DNA of 64,000 bases from Micromonospora chersina (GTDB lineage: Bacteria > Actinomycetota > Actinomycetes > Mycobacteriales > Micromonosporaceae): contig NZ_FMIB01000002.1 in assembly GCF_900091475.1 (NCBI RefSeq), forward strand, positions 6,510,001 through 6,574,000, written 5' to 3'. How positions within the stretch are numbered: the stretch's first letter is position 1; each line of letters opens with the position of its first letter. Both the position numbers and the translations under genes were made by a program. Positions 35,102 through 43,778 of the stretch are shown piece by piece. A model generated the notes under the pieces. That model saw only the letters and a program-made list of their open reading frames with translations, had not been told where the DNA came from and searched no databases.

Positions 35102-35440
35102 CTCACGGTCGTTCGTCCGAACGCTCTCTGGTCTGATGTTTCGCGCTGTCGTGGGTGGACACGAAGACGGCCTTCGGTGATCATGTCGTCTCGCCGAAGA
35201 AGAGCATGACCCGCAATCGACGGCCGTGATGAGCGGGTTCCGGGCCTCCGGGTTGGTTGGGTGTGGCTCAGGTCGTTTGCCCGGGCGATGCGCCTGGTGA
35301 CGGAGGCCCGACCGGCGGGGGGTGACAGCGCCGGAGCCAGTCAGACCGATGACGGATTCGACGCCGAGGATGCAATATCCTGCACGCGTCGGCGGTGAAG
35401 ATCATGACCTGAGCCGGACCGGAGGATGAGGAGAAGCGCC
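35102..35440. other. Gene-free right border of the cluster
   Basis: About 340 bp has no supported gene. A segment near 35150-35240 contains a complementary pair (gaagacggccttcggtgatc near cgccgaagaag) and resembles terminal DNA of a mobile element, but I cannot identify an insertion sequence and no transposase frame is left. The distal part presumably carries the promoter of the reductase gene. Confidence 0.35.
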
Positions 35441-36139
35441 GTGTCCAAGCGAGTTGCCGTGGTCACCGGGGCCAACCGGGGCATCGGCAAGGAGGTCGCC
35501 CGCCAACTCTCCGCCCGTGGCGACACCGTCCTGCTCACCGCCCGGGACACGAACAAGGCCGCCGCGGCCGCCGACGAACTGGCCGCCATGGGCGGCACAG
35601 TCGTCCCGTACCCGCTGGACGTGACCGATCCCGCCGCCGCGACCGCTCTCGCCGCCGTCATCGGCGACCGGTACGGACGGCTCGACGTGCTGGTCAACAA
35701 CGCCGCCATCTCGTACGACACCTGGGCGGAGGCGAGTGGTGCCGATCTCGACGCGGTCCGCGTCGCACTGGAGACCAACCTGTTCGGCGCCTGGTCGCTG
35801 ACCCAGGCGCTGCTCCCACTGCTGCGCGCCGGCGGCCACGGGCGCATCGTCAACGTCTCGAGCGAGGCCGGCTCCCTGACCGGCATGGGCGGCGGCACCC
35901 CTGCGTACAAGGTGTCCAAGGTCGGGCTGAACGCACTCACCCGGATGCTCGCGGCCGAACTGCGCCGCGACGGCATCCTGGTGAACGCCATCTGTCCCGG
36001 CTGGGTTGCCACCGACATGGGCGGCCCGGGCGGCCGCCCGGTGGCCGACGGTGCGGCCGGCATCGTGTGGGCCGCCACCCTGCCTGACGACGGACCGACC
36101 GGCGGCTTCTACCGGGATCAGCGACCACTGCCCTGGTAG
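35441..36139 (+). CDS. Short-chain dehydrogenase/reductase
   Basis: This 232-residue classical SDR has the cofactor loop TGANRGIG, an NNAA motif (VLVNNAAIS), catalytic Ser in NVSSEAGS, and Tyr-x3-Lys (AYKVSKVG), then the PGWVATDMGG tail. It catalyses NADPH-dependent carbonyl reduction; the sequence resembles carbonyl reductase-like SDRs found singly in actinobacteria. I chose GTG 35441 because GAGGAG lies seven bases before it; ATG 35426 has its GGAGG directly adjacent, which is too close. It lies beyond the cluster border, so a role in the pathway is uncertain. Confidence 0.9.
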   Translation: MSKRVAVVTGANRGIGKEVARQLSARGDTVLLTARDTNKAAAAADELAAMGGTVVPYPLDVTDPAAATALAAVIGDRYGRLDVLVNNAAISYDTWAEASGADLDAVRVALETNLFGAWSLTQALLPLLRAGGHGRIVNVSSEAGSLTGMGGGTPAYKVSKVGLNALTRMLAAELRRDGILVNAICPGWVATDMGGPGGRPVADGAAGIVWAATLPDDGPTGGFYRDQRPLPW

Positions 36140-36214
36140 ACCCTCGTGCCGGCCCGGGGCCTCGGGACAGGAACCGGGCGACGAATTGAGCCACCGCCTG
36201 GCGTCAATGGCCCG

Positions 36215-36358
36215 TCAGCTGCACTTGCACCACTTGAGTGAGCCGCTCGTCTCCAGCGTGCAGGCCCCCGTACACGTGTCCTGGTCGCAGCGGAGGCCAC
36301 CGCAGCCTCCACTTTCGAGAGGACATCTGCCGGTGGCTGCCGCGGATACCCCGGTCAC
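36215..36358 (-). CDS. Cysteine-rich 47-residue peptide
   Basis: This short minus-strand frame follows the 36377-36790 gene by 18 bases, in the same frame. It starts at GTG 36358, with GGAG eight bases before it, or at GTG 36367. The first 10 residues are Ala/Val/Thr/Gly-rich. The rest holds seven cysteines in RCPLESGGCGGLRC, DQDTCTGAC and SLKWCKCS, ending at TGA 36215. Spacing is C-x6-C-x4-C-x4-C-x3-C-x10-C-x-C. It could be a metal-binding or disulfide-rich mini-protein, or the precursor of a modified peptide, but no modification enzyme is nearby. Third-position GC is high but below that of typical genes here. I do not recognise a family. Confidence 0.5.
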   Translation of the reverse strand: MTGVSAAATGRCPLESGGCGGLRCDQDTCTGACTLETSGSLKWCKCS

Positions 36359-36376
36359 CCCGGACACTCCGGTTGC

Positions 36377-36790
36377 CTATTCTTCGGTGGACAGGAAGTG
36401 CGGGGCGACGCCGCGCTGCGCGAGCTCAGCGAAGGCGATCACCTCGATAAGCCGTCCGTCCGGGCCGAAGCTCTCGGCGATCGCTCCGTCCGTACGCACG
36501 AGGCCGTCGGCCGTCAACTCGAAGCGCTCGTAGTGGTCTGCCGACGCGGTGTCGTCGAACGCCACCTTCAGCAGCGTCTTGCCGCCGTCGACGTCGCTCC
36601 GGGCGACCGCCCCGAGACTGACGCGCTCGATGACCACCCCGTCTGTCTCCAGGCGTTCGTCGCTCGTAAGTTCATGCCGGCGGTAGGCGTCCGTCCACTC
36701 GTCACCGAAACGCACGCGCACGGCGCGGTCCCCGCCCGGGCCCGCTCCCCTGGAGAGATCGCCATTGGTAAACACTGTCGTGGTAGCCAT
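36377..36790 (-). CDS. Hypothetical protein, 137 residues
   Basis: This acidic soluble protein has strong beta-strand patterning (AVRVRFGDEWTDAYRRHEL, then VVIERVSLGAVARSDVDGG, TLLKVAFDD and FELTADGLVRTDGA) and no cysteines or membrane segments. I do not recognise the family. ATG 36790 is the only good start. A strong hairpin separates it from the secreted-protein gene upstream, and the cysteine-rich peptide frame follows 18 bases after its stop, so those two may be co-expressed. Confidence 0.7.
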   Translation of the reverse strand: MATTTVFTNGDLSRGAGPGGDRAVRVRFGDEWTDAYRRHELTSDERLETDGVVIERVSLGAVARSDVDGGKTLLKVAFDDTASADHYERFELTADGLVRTDGAIAESFGPDGRLIEVIAFAELAQRGVAPHFLSTEE

Positions 36791-36808
36791 TGATGAGTCC
36801 CGCGAGTG

Positions 36809-36840
36809 CCGGGCGGGCGGCCGGGTGGCCGCCCGCCCGG
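36809..36840 (-). terminator. Strong hairpin after the secreted-protein gene
   Basis: A perfect 14-bp stem (CCGGGCGGGCGGCC with its complement) with loop GGGT lies 10 bases downstream of the TGA at 36851. There is no T-tract. It isolates the secreted-protein gene from the next minus-strand gene. Confidence 0.8.
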
Positions 36841-36850
36841 ACGGGGCAGG

Positions 36851-38599
36851 TCAGCAGTGGGGGAGGCGGAAGCTGGCGATGCGGGTCTGCCAGCCGTTGC
36901 CGGTGGGTGCCTGGGCTGCGCCGGCCTGGGTGTAGTACTCGTTGACGTACCAGAAGGTGCAGTCGTCGACGGGGTCGATGTTTATGGAGCTGTAGTCGCC
37001 CCAGCGGGAGTTGAGGCTGGTCTGGGCGGCGGTGCCGTTCACGATGGTTCCCTCGCCGAGGGTGAACTGGCCGCGCCGGTCGCCGGCCAGGCGGCCGGTG
37101 TAGCGGATGCCGGGGTAGACGTCGGTGCCGTTGACAACGCTGTAGCCGGCTCCGATGTTGCCCTTGCGGTCCTGGGCGACGCTGCCCATCCAGCGGTTGA
37201 CGGTGTCGTTGGGGGCGAAGGTGCCTTCCTGGTGGATGGTGTACCTGCCGCGCTTGTCGCGGCGCAGTTCCCACCAGCGCATGCCGGCTTGGCCGGGCAG
37301 CGCCTCCACGGACTGGTTGGTGACCATGGACTCGTACGAGCCGAACGTGCGGTAGGCGAGCCGCCAGGTGGGCCGCTGCCGGTAGGAGAGCACGTCGAGG
37401 TACTGGTCGCGGTTGGTGATGCCGGGCTGGGGCAGGCAGTCACGAGCGGTCGGCTGGCAGGGGAACACCGAATCGAACTCGGCAGTGGGAAGTTGGGTCT
37501 TGAGGCCGATGGAGGCGCTCGGAGCGGCATTCCAGATGACGTTGAACTCCCAGACGTTGACGGCGTCGAAGGCCGCGCCGTAGCCGGCGCCGTCGTCCTG
37601 GGTGCCGACGATCGGCGCGGGGGAACCGGCCGGCGGTGCCTTCGGTCCGTCGACGTCGGCGGGGAGCAGACCGTCGCCGATGAGGTTGAGCGGAACCTTG
37701 CCCTCCTGGAGCAGGAAGCTCACCGCCCGGGCGTTCGGGTCGCCGGCGATCATCCGGCTGCGCTCGAGTCCGTAGACGCCGATGCCGTAGACGGAGGCGT
37801 CGACGGTGCCGAACTCACGGGTCGTGATCAGGTAGGAATCGCCCCAGACCCCGTACTTCGGATAGTCGGGGAAGTTGTAGCCGGTGCTGAAGGCGTAGCG
37901 GTAGTAGGAGCCGGTCGGGTCGCCGGTGGTGGAGATGGCGACGCAGTTGTAGAACAGGTTGGCCGGCTCGTCCGGGTAGTCCGAGCCGCGGGTGGTGAAC
38001 TGGGTGAGGATCCACCGGTCGGCCCGCTGGTCGTAGAGGACGACCGGATCGCCGGAGTTCTCGGCGCACTCGTCAACCGCGAAGCCCGCCCACAGGTCCC
38101 CCAACGCCAGGGGGCCGAGCAGCAGGCGACCGTTCTTGGCGTAGACGCCGAAGACGAGGTTGACCATCTCGACGTAGTGGTTCGGCCCGACGTCACCGAC
38201 CGGATCGGGCGGGTTGACCCGGCCGCCGAGGACGGTGAAGTTGTCCTGGTTGCTCAGGCCTTCGAAGTTCGCGGTGGTGGCGCCGATCGTCCTTGGCGGC
38301 TTCCTGGCCTGGACCGCCTTGTCGGGGGAGTGGCCGCGGTCGCTCAGCCGCGGGCCGCGCTCCTCGGGCAACAGCGGCGGTGTCGGCGCCGGCGAGCGCC
38401 GGGCGGTGCGCGCGACGTCGCGCAGGGGCGCGGTCACGTCGAAGGCGGCCGGCTTGCTGAAGGTCGCCTTGCCGGTCGCGGGCGCCGGGTCCGGTTGTGC
38501 CTGGGCGGTGTGAGCGGGCGTGAGCAGGCTGGCCAGGAGTACGCCGACTCCCAGGCCCGCCAGACGTCGGATGCGTCGTCGTTGACTTCCGTCGATCAC
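36851..38599 (-). CDS. Large secreted protein with beta-propeller-like repeats
   Basis: This 582-residue protein has an N-terminal signal peptide with basic SQRRRIRR, hydrophobic LAGLGVGVLLASLLTP, and cleavage probably after HTAQA. The mature part has repeated aromatic/Gly strands (VGDVGPNHYVEMVNLVFGVY, VLYDQRADRWILTQF, NRWMGSVAQDRKGNIGAGYS) that look like a multi-bladed propeller, and a few scattered cysteines. No catalytic residue set is recognised. GTG 38599 has GGGAGG seven bases upstream. It is a stand-alone gene, closed by a strong terminator. It may bind cell-wall or extracellular polymers; that is inference only. Confidence 0.8.
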   Translation of the reverse strand: MIDGSQRRRIRRLAGLGVGVLLASLLTPAHTAQAQPDPAPATGKATFSKPAAFDVTAPLRDVARTARRSPAPTPPLLPEERGPRLSDRGHSPDKAVQARKPPRTIGATTANFEGLSNQDNFTVLGGRVNPPDPVGDVGPNHYVEMVNLVFGVYAKNGRLLLGPLALGDLWAGFAVDECAENSGDPVVLYDQRADRWILTQFTTRGSDYPDEPANLFYNCVAISTTGDPTGSYYRYAFSTGYNFPDYPKYGVWGDSYLITTREFGTVDASVYGIGVYGLERSRMIAGDPNARAVSFLLQEGKVPLNLIGDGLLPADVDGPKAPPAGSPAPIVGTQDDGAGYGAAFDAVNVWEFNVIWNAAPSASIGLKTQLPTAEFDSVFPCQPTARDCLPQPGITNRDQYLDVLSYRQRPTWRLAYRTFGSYESMVTNQSVEALPGQAGMRWWELRRDKRGRYTIHQEGTFAPNDTVNRWMGSVAQDRKGNIGAGYSVVNGTDVYPGIRYTGRLAGDRRGQFTLGEGTIVNGTAAQTSLNSRWGDYSSINIDPVDDCTFWYVNEYYTQAGAAQAPTGNGWQTRIASFRLPHC

Positions 38600-38771
38600 G
38601 TGGTCCTCCCATCGATCCACAACGGTAGATCCCTTGGGAAACCCTATGGGGCGGTCACCGCCAAACCGCAGGGTGAATCGCGTCTGCAGCTTGGTGCGGG
38701 AAGTGACAATCCGGCTGATGACCGGGTGGCGCAGGTCGCGAGGGGCCGGGGTGCCGCTCGACGACGCGGCT

Positions 38772-39437
38772 TCACGCCCGTCGCAGGTAGGTGAGCACGG
38801 CGGAGACGCGGCGGTCGCGGTCGGGGTCGAGGGGCAGCTTGGCGAAGATGCTGCCGATGTGCTTGCGGACGGCGGCCTCGCTGACGAACAGCCGGGCGGC
38901 GATGGAGTTGTTGGTGTGGCCCTCGGCCATGAGGGCCAGCACCTCACGTTCCCGGTCGGTCAGGGTGGCGAGCGGTCCGTCGTCGCGCCGGCGGGCCAGC
39001 AGATGGCGGACCACGTCGGGATCGATCACGGTGCCGCCCTCGGCGACCCGCGCGACGCTTTCGAGGAACTCCCGGACGTGCCCGACGCGGTCCTTGAGGA
39101 GGTAGCCGATCCCGCCGCCACCCGTGGCGTCGAGGAGTTGCGCGACGTAGGCGTCGGCGATGTACGCGGACAGCAGCAGGATGCCCAGGCGCGGATGGCC
39201 GTCGCGGATCTCCACCGCGGCGCGCAGGCCCTCGTCGGTGTGGGTGGGCGGCATGCGGATGTCGGTGATGACGACGTCGGGCGCGGTCCCGTCGACGTAG
39301 GCGCGCAGCGCGGGCGCGTCGCCGACCGCGGCGATGACGTGGTGGCCCGCCCGCTCCAGGATTCCGACGAGGCCCTCCCGCAGCAGCGCGGCGTCCTCGG
39401 CGAGCACGATCCTCAGGCCGGTTGGCTTGTCGGGCAC
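38772..39437 (-). CDS. NarL/LuxR-family response regulator
   Basis: This 221-residue protein has a receiver domain with acidic pocket (LAEDAALL), phosphoacceptor Asp in DVVITDIRMPP and a Lys in GYLLKDRVG. The C-terminal LuxR HTH (LTDREREVLALMAEGHTNNS then VRKHIGSIFAKL) binds DNA. It pairs with the histidine kinase whose gene overlaps its start by 25 bases. The target is probably the divergent ABC exporter operon at 40731, as in many actinobacterial systems. GTG 39437 follows GAGGAT. Confidence 0.92.
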   Translation of the reverse strand: MPDKPTGLRIVLAEDAALLREGLVGILERAGHHVIAAVGDAPALRAYVDGTAPDVVITDIRMPPTHTDEGLRAAVEIRDGHPRLGILLLSAYIADAYVAQLLDATGGGGIGYLLKDRVGHVREFLESVARVAEGGTVIDPDVVRHLLARRRDDGPLATLTDREREVLALMAEGHTNNSIAARLFVSEAAVRKHIGSIFAKLPLDPDRDRRVSAVLTYLRRA

Positions 39438-40624
39438 TGCATCCTCACCTCCGTCGGACCTCCGGCAGGGCTGGCCACCGTCACCTGGCCGTCGAGCGCG
39501 GCGAGCCGGGCCGCCAGCCCGGCCAACCCCGTGCCCCGGGCCGGGTCCGCGCCGCCGACGCCGTCATCGACGACGGTGACGATGAGATCGCCGCGGTGGA
39601 TCCAGCCGTGCACCGTCGCCGAGCGGGCCCCGGCGTGGCGGGCGATGTTCGTCAGCGCCTCGCTGACGAAGAAGTAGGCGGCGGTCTCGACGGGTCCGGG
39701 CAGTCGCGGGACCTGAAGATCGACCGCGACGGGCACGGGGGAGGCGTCGGCGATCTCGTGGACCGCCGGCGCGAGGCCGTGGTCGCTCAGCACCTGGGGA
39801 TGGATGCCCCGGATCGTTGCCCGCAGCTCGCCCAGTGCCGCCTCGGCCTGCCGCTGGGCCTCGCGCAGCAGCACCAGGCTGCGGCCGTCGGAGACCTCCA
39901 GTTCGGCGCTGCCCAGGGTCATGGCGAGCGCGACGAGACGCTGCTGCACGCCGTCGTGCAGATCGCGCTCGATCCGACGGCGTTCGACCTCGAACGCGTC
40001 GACAAGTCCCCGGCGGGAGCGGCGCAGGTCGGCCACGGCGGCGGTCAGTTGCGCGTCGGGCGCGGCGAGCAGCGTCCGCACCAGCGCCGCCTGGCCGCAC
40101 GCGAGCCAGGTCATGACGTACGCCAGGGCGACGAGAACCACGACGCCGGCCGGAACGGCGAACCAGGCTTCGGCCCGTGTCTCGATGCGCCATCCGGTCA
40201 CCTCGACCGGCTCGTACCCGACCAGCCACGGCGCGAGCAGGAGCACCGCCGGTACCGGCACCAGGAGCAGCGCGACGGCATCGACCACCCACAGCACGGT
40301 GGCGAGCAGCACCGCGTGACCGATCTCGGGCCAGCGGCCGGCGGACCCACCCACGGGAACGGGGAGCACGAGCCGCAGCCGAAACCGCTCCATGCTCGCG
40401 ACGGCCCCGGCGAGTCTCGGCACGCCGGCCAGGATGACGAGGCCCACCAGGATCACCACGGTCAGCAGCCCGAGGCCCACGAGGGTGACGAGTCCGACAA
40501 GGACGGCGATCCCGAGTGGCACGGTCGAGGCCAGGTAGCCGAGCGACCACCACGGCCACGGTGAGACGAGGAACCGGTCCGGGCGCGCGCGGACGGCACT
40601 CCAGGCGTCCGGGTACGAGCTCAC
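39413..40624 (-). CDS. NarL-type two-component sensor histidine kinase
   Basis: This 403-residue kinase has four to five N-terminal transmembrane helices (for example LGYLASTVPLGIAVLVG, TVVILVGLVILAG, VLWVVDAVALLLVPVPAVLL). A HisKA_3 dimerisation domain carries the phosphoacceptor His in ERDLHDGVQQRL, followed by an HATPase_c domain (EALTNIARHAG, VVDDGVGG, GTGLAGLAARL). The lack of a large sensor loop suggests intramembrane sensing, typical of kinases beside ABC exporters that detect antibiotics or membrane stress. The GTG 40624 start is divergent from the ABC ATPase gene across a gap of about 105 bases. Confidence 0.92.
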   Translation of the reverse strand: MSSYPDAWSAVRARPDRFLVSPWPWWSLGYLASTVPLGIAVLVGLVTLVGLGLLTVVILVGLVILAGVPRLAGAVASMERFRLRLVLPVPVGGSAGRWPEIGHAVLLATVLWVVDAVALLLVPVPAVLLLAPWLVGYEPVEVTGWRIETRAEAWFAVPAGVVVLVALAYVMTWLACGQAALVRTLLAAPDAQLTAAVADLRRSRRGLVDAFEVERRRIERDLHDGVQQRLVALAMTLGSAELEVSDGRSLVLLREAQRQAEAALGELRATIRGIHPQVLSDHGLAPAVHEIADASPVPVAVDLQVPRLPGPVETAAYFFVSEALTNIARHAGARSATVHGWIHRGDLIVTVVDDGVGGADPARGTGLAGLAARLAALDGQVTVASPAGGPTEVRMQCPTSQPA

Positions 40625-40730
40625 GCCTGGACCCTACGGGCTCCCCGCCCGCTCCGAGGTAGCGCCCGCGCTACCCCTTCGGGGCGTGCGGGCCACTGCG
40701 CGGACCGCCCGTCCCGGGTGGCATGGACCC

Positions 40731-41489
40731 ATGCCCACCGACACCATTGCGATCACCCTCGACGGGGTGTCCCGCACCTACCACTCGCGCGCCGGCCAGG
40801 TCCCGGCACTGCGCGGCGTCACCCACCGCTTCCGGCGGGGCACCTTCACCGCCGTCATGGGGCCGTCCGGGTCGGGCAAGTCGACCCTGCTCCAGCTTGC
40901 CGCCGGCCTCGACCGACCGTCGCGGGGTCGCGTCACCATCGGCGACACCGATCTGGGACGGCTCGACGAGACCGCGCTGACAAGCTTCCGCCGTACGGCC
41001 ATGGCCTTCGTGTTCCAGTCGTACAACCTGCTCGACGCGCTGACGGCGTACGACAACGTGGCCCTACCGGCCCGGCTCGCGGGACAGCCGATCGATCGAG
41101 CCGCCGTTCTCGACGCACTGAGGCGGGTGGGGTTGCACGACCTGGCCCACCGGCGGCCGCCGGAGCTGTCGGGCGGCCAGCAGCAGCGGGTGGCGATCGC
41201 CCGGGCCCTCTACAGCCGCCCGGCTGTCCTGTTCGCCGACGAGCCCACCGGCGCGCTGGACCGTGGCACGGGCCGGGTCGTCCTGCACCTGTTGCGCGAG
41301 GTGGCCGACGACGGGCAGACGGTAGTGATGGTCACCCACGACCCGCTCGCCGCGTCGTACGCCGACGAGGTGCTGTTCCTGGCCGACGGGCGACTGGTCG
41401 CCCGCCTCCACGGCGCCGACGCAGCGCAGGTCGCCCAGCGGATGAACGACCTCGAACGGGTGACGGAGCCCGACGGTGGGCAGCGATGA
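40731..41489 (+). CDS. ABC transporter ATP-binding protein (MacB/LolD type)
   Basis: This 252-residue ATPase has Walker A (GPSGSGKST), Q-loop (FVFQSYNLLDALTAYDNV), signature LSGGQQQRVAIARAL, Walker B (VLFADEPTGALD) and His switch (VMVTHDP). The sequence after the Q-loop and the LDRGTG loop place it with the MacB/LolD/BceA group of exporters that pair with FtsX-like permeases, encoded next. It starts at ATG 40731. Divergent from a two-component system, it is likely induced by that system in response to an envelope-active compound. Confidence 0.93.
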   Translation: MPTDTIAITLDGVSRTYHSRAGQVPALRGVTHRFRRGTFTAVMGPSGSGKSTLLQLAAGLDRPSRGRVTIGDTDLGRLDETALTSFRRTAMAFVFQSYNLLDALTAYDNVALPARLAGQPIDRAAVLDALRRVGLHDLAHRRPPELSGGQQQRVAIARALYSRPAVLFADEPTGALDRGTGRVVLHLLREVADDGQTVVMVTHDPLAASYADEVLFLADGRLVARLHGADAAQVAQRMNDLERVTEPDGGQR

Positions 41490-43372
41490 GCGTCGCCTTC
41501 CTCGCCCGCCGGACCGTACGGACGTCCTGGGCCGCCTATCTGGGCGCCTTCGTCGCCATGGCGGTCGGCGTCGTGCTGATCGGCGTCACCGTGATCCTCA
41601 TCGGCGCGGTCGACGCCACTTTGGCCCGCGGGGTGACCGCCGACCAGCGCCGCCAACTGGACGATCTGACCTCGATGTTCGGGATCATGTCAGCCGTCGC
41701 GCTGTTCCTGGCGCTCTTCGTCGTCGGCAGCACCTTCGGTTTCGCGGTGGCCACCCGCCGCCGTACCCTCGGCCTGCTCCGCCTCGTCGGCGCCACGCCC
41801 CGGCAGGTGCGCCGCCTGATCCTCGGCGAGTCGGCCGTCGTGGCCCTCGCCGCGACCGTCGTCGGCTCCGGGCTCGCCACACTGCTCACCCCGGTGGCCC
41901 TCCGGCTCCCGCACACCCTCGGGATCTCCGACCTCCGCCTCGCCCCTCCCTCCCCCTGGACCGCATGGCTCGTGGCCGGCGGCTGCGGTGTCTCCGTGGC
42001 TCTCCTCGGAGCGTGGCGTTCGTCGCGGCGGGCCGCCACGATCCCGCCCGCCGCCGCGCTGCGCGAGGCAACCGTCGACCGCGGACGCCTCACGGTCGGG
42101 CAGGCGCTGATCGCCGCGCTCAGCCTGGCCGCCGCCGTCGCCGCGGCGATACTCGCCCCCCGCATCGCCCCGCTGTTCACGCTCATCTTCGCCGTCCTGC
42201 TCCCCGAGGTCGTCGTGGTCGGCCTCATGGCGGTCGGGCCGCTGGTGATCCCGCGCCTGACCGGGCTGCTCGCGCGACCGTTCGTCGACCATGACGTCAC
42301 CGCGCGCCTGGCCCGGGACGAGCTGCGCGCCGATGTCCGGACGACCACGGCCGTCGCCGCGCCGGTCGTCGCCATCTCCGCCATCGCCGGATCGATGCTG
42401 CTCGCGCTCAGCTTCAGCGTCGACTGGACGAGCGCCCAGGACCGGGCCCACCTCGCAGCGCCCGTCGTCGTGTCGACCACCGACCCGGGCGCCGCCACCG
42501 CGCTCGCCGACCATCCGGCCGTGGCCGTGGCCGACGTCCGCCGGACAGTCCAGCTCCCGATGGGCGACGATGATCAGGACGTCGATCTCGTCAACGCGGA
42601 CGCGGCGACAGCGGCGCGCGGCCTGAGCGCCGTGCAGGGCAGCCTGGCGGACTTCCGGGGACCGGTGGCCGCGGTGACGCGGAGCCGGGCGATCGACGCC
42701 GAGACCGGACTCGGCGCCACCCTCCACGCCCGCATCGACGGCCGTCCCGTCGACCTGCGCGTGGTGGCGGTCGTCGCGGACGCCCCCGACCTCTACGGCG
42801 AGGTGCTGATCCCCGCCGACCTCGCGCCCGACCTCGACTCCGGGGCCGTCACGGCCTTCGTCATGCCGCGCCCCGGCCTGTCCCCGGACGACCTCGCCCG
42901 CTCGCTGAAGCAGACCCTTACCGGCCCTGGCAACGAGGTCCTCGCCGCCGACGACTGGATCGACCGGACCGCGGCCGCCACCCGGCGGGCCAACAACCTC
43001 GGCCTGACCATCCTGCTCGGACCGGCCGGCCTCTACTCGGCCCTGGCCATCGTCAACGCCACCCTGATCGGCGCCGCGCAACGGCGCCGACCCCACCAAC
43101 TCGTACGACTCCTCGGCGCGACCCCCCGGCAGGTACGCCGCTCGGCGCTGTGGCAGGCAGCCCTGGTCACCGGCGCCGGCCTGCTCCTCGGGGCCGCCAC
43201 CACCGCGTTCCTCGGCTGGCTGGTCCGCCGCGCCACCACTGCCGACCTCGCGGGCACCGGCGTCGCCGTCCCCGTCACGGTCCCCTGGCTGCCGCTGATC
43301 GGCATCGCGGTCGTCTGCGTGGCGCTGGCCGCGACCGCCGCGGTGACCGGCATACGGGTCAGCCGTCGATAG
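41486..43372 (+). CDS. FtsX-like ABC transporter permease
   Basis: This 628-residue protein has two FtsX/MacB permease cores, each with about three to four helices. The first core includes TFGFAVATRRRTLGLLRLVG and ATPRQVRRLILGES; the second includes RRRPHQLVRLLGATPRQVRR. The repeated GATPRQVRR coupling motif confirms an internal duplication. A large extracellular domain of about 200 residues lies between (AAPVVVSTTDPGAATALADH ...). It exports or extracts a lipid, peptide or antibiotic using the adjacent ATPase. ATG 41486 overlaps the ATPase stop by four bases. Confidence 0.92.
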   Translation: MSVAFLARRTVRTSWAAYLGAFVAMAVGVVLIGVTVILIGAVDATLARGVTADQRRQLDDLTSMFGIMSAVALFLALFVVGSTFGFAVATRRRTLGLLRLVGATPRQVRRLILGESAVVALAATVVGSGLATLLTPVALRLPHTLGISDLRLAPPSPWTAWLVAGGCGVSVALLGAWRSSRRAATIPPAAALREATVDRGRLTVGQALIAALSLAAAVAAAILAPRIAPLFTLIFAVLLPEVVVVGLMAVGPLVIPRLTGLLARPFVDHDVTARLARDELRADVRTTTAVAAPVVAISAIAGSMLLALSFSVDWTSAQDRAHLAAPVVVSTTDPGAATALADHPAVAVADVRRTVQLPMGDDDQDVDLVNADAATAARGLSAVQGSLADFRGPVAAVTRSRAIDAETGLGATLHARIDGRPVDLRVVAVVADAPDLYGEVLIPADLAPDLDSGAVTAFVMPRPGLSPDDLARSLKQTLTGPGNEVLAADDWIDRTAAATRRANNLGLTILLGPAGLYSALAIVNATLIGAAQRRRPHQLVRLLGATPRQVRRSALWQAALVTGAGLLLGAATTAFLGWLVRRATTADLAGTGVAVPVTVPWLPLIGIAVVCVALAATAAVTGIRVSRR

Positions 43373-43478
43373 CGGCCAGCCCCAGGGTCAGCTCGTACCC
43401 CGGTCCGCGAATCCTTTTCGCCGCGGGCCCACTCTTACGGGGGTGTCGAACGCATCGAGCCGGACGGGAGGGCGGGGC

Positions 43479-43733
43479 ATGAGCGGTGCCGAGTGGGCCA
43501 GCGCGCAACTGGTCGCCGCCGCCCGGGACGGCCACGTCGAGTCGCTGACCGCGCTGGTCGCCAACACCCGTCCGCACGTCCTGCGCTTCGCGCACACCCG
43601 CGTGCTCGTCCTTCGTGATGTGCAGGGATACCCGGGCCGCGCGGTCGCGGACAGCCTCGGACTGAGCCTCGCCGCGATGAAGTCCCAACTGCACCGGGCG
43701 CGCACGAACGTCAAGGCCGCGCTGCGGCACTGA
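43479..43733 (+). pseudogene. Internally deleted ECF sigma factor (mini-sigma)
   Basis: This 84-residue frame begins with a normal sigma-70 region 2 start (SAQLVAAARDGHVESLTALV then RPHVLRFAH) and jumps directly into region 4 (TRVLVLRDVQGYPGRAVADS then LGLSLAAMKSQLHRARTNV). A complete ECF sigma would have about 90 more residues between, including the -10-binding helices, so this cannot act as a normal sigma. The frame is preserved across the deletion. ATG 43479 has GGGAGG eight bases upstream. It is followed after 45 bases by a redoxin gene. Confidence 0.65.
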
Positions 43734-43778
43734 GCGCCTTCTCCATTCCTCTCCTTCCGCCTCTTCCGGGAGTTCACC

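Noticed and set aside
35150..35240. Insertion sequence at the right cluster border
   Set aside because: There is a suggestive partial inverted pair but no transposase frame, terminal repeats or target duplication.
36215..36358. Lanthipeptide or lasso cluster around the Cys-rich peptide
   Set aside because: No LanM, LanB/C, lasso cyclase, protease or peptide ABC exporter is adjacent, so only a Cys-rich peptide is claimed.
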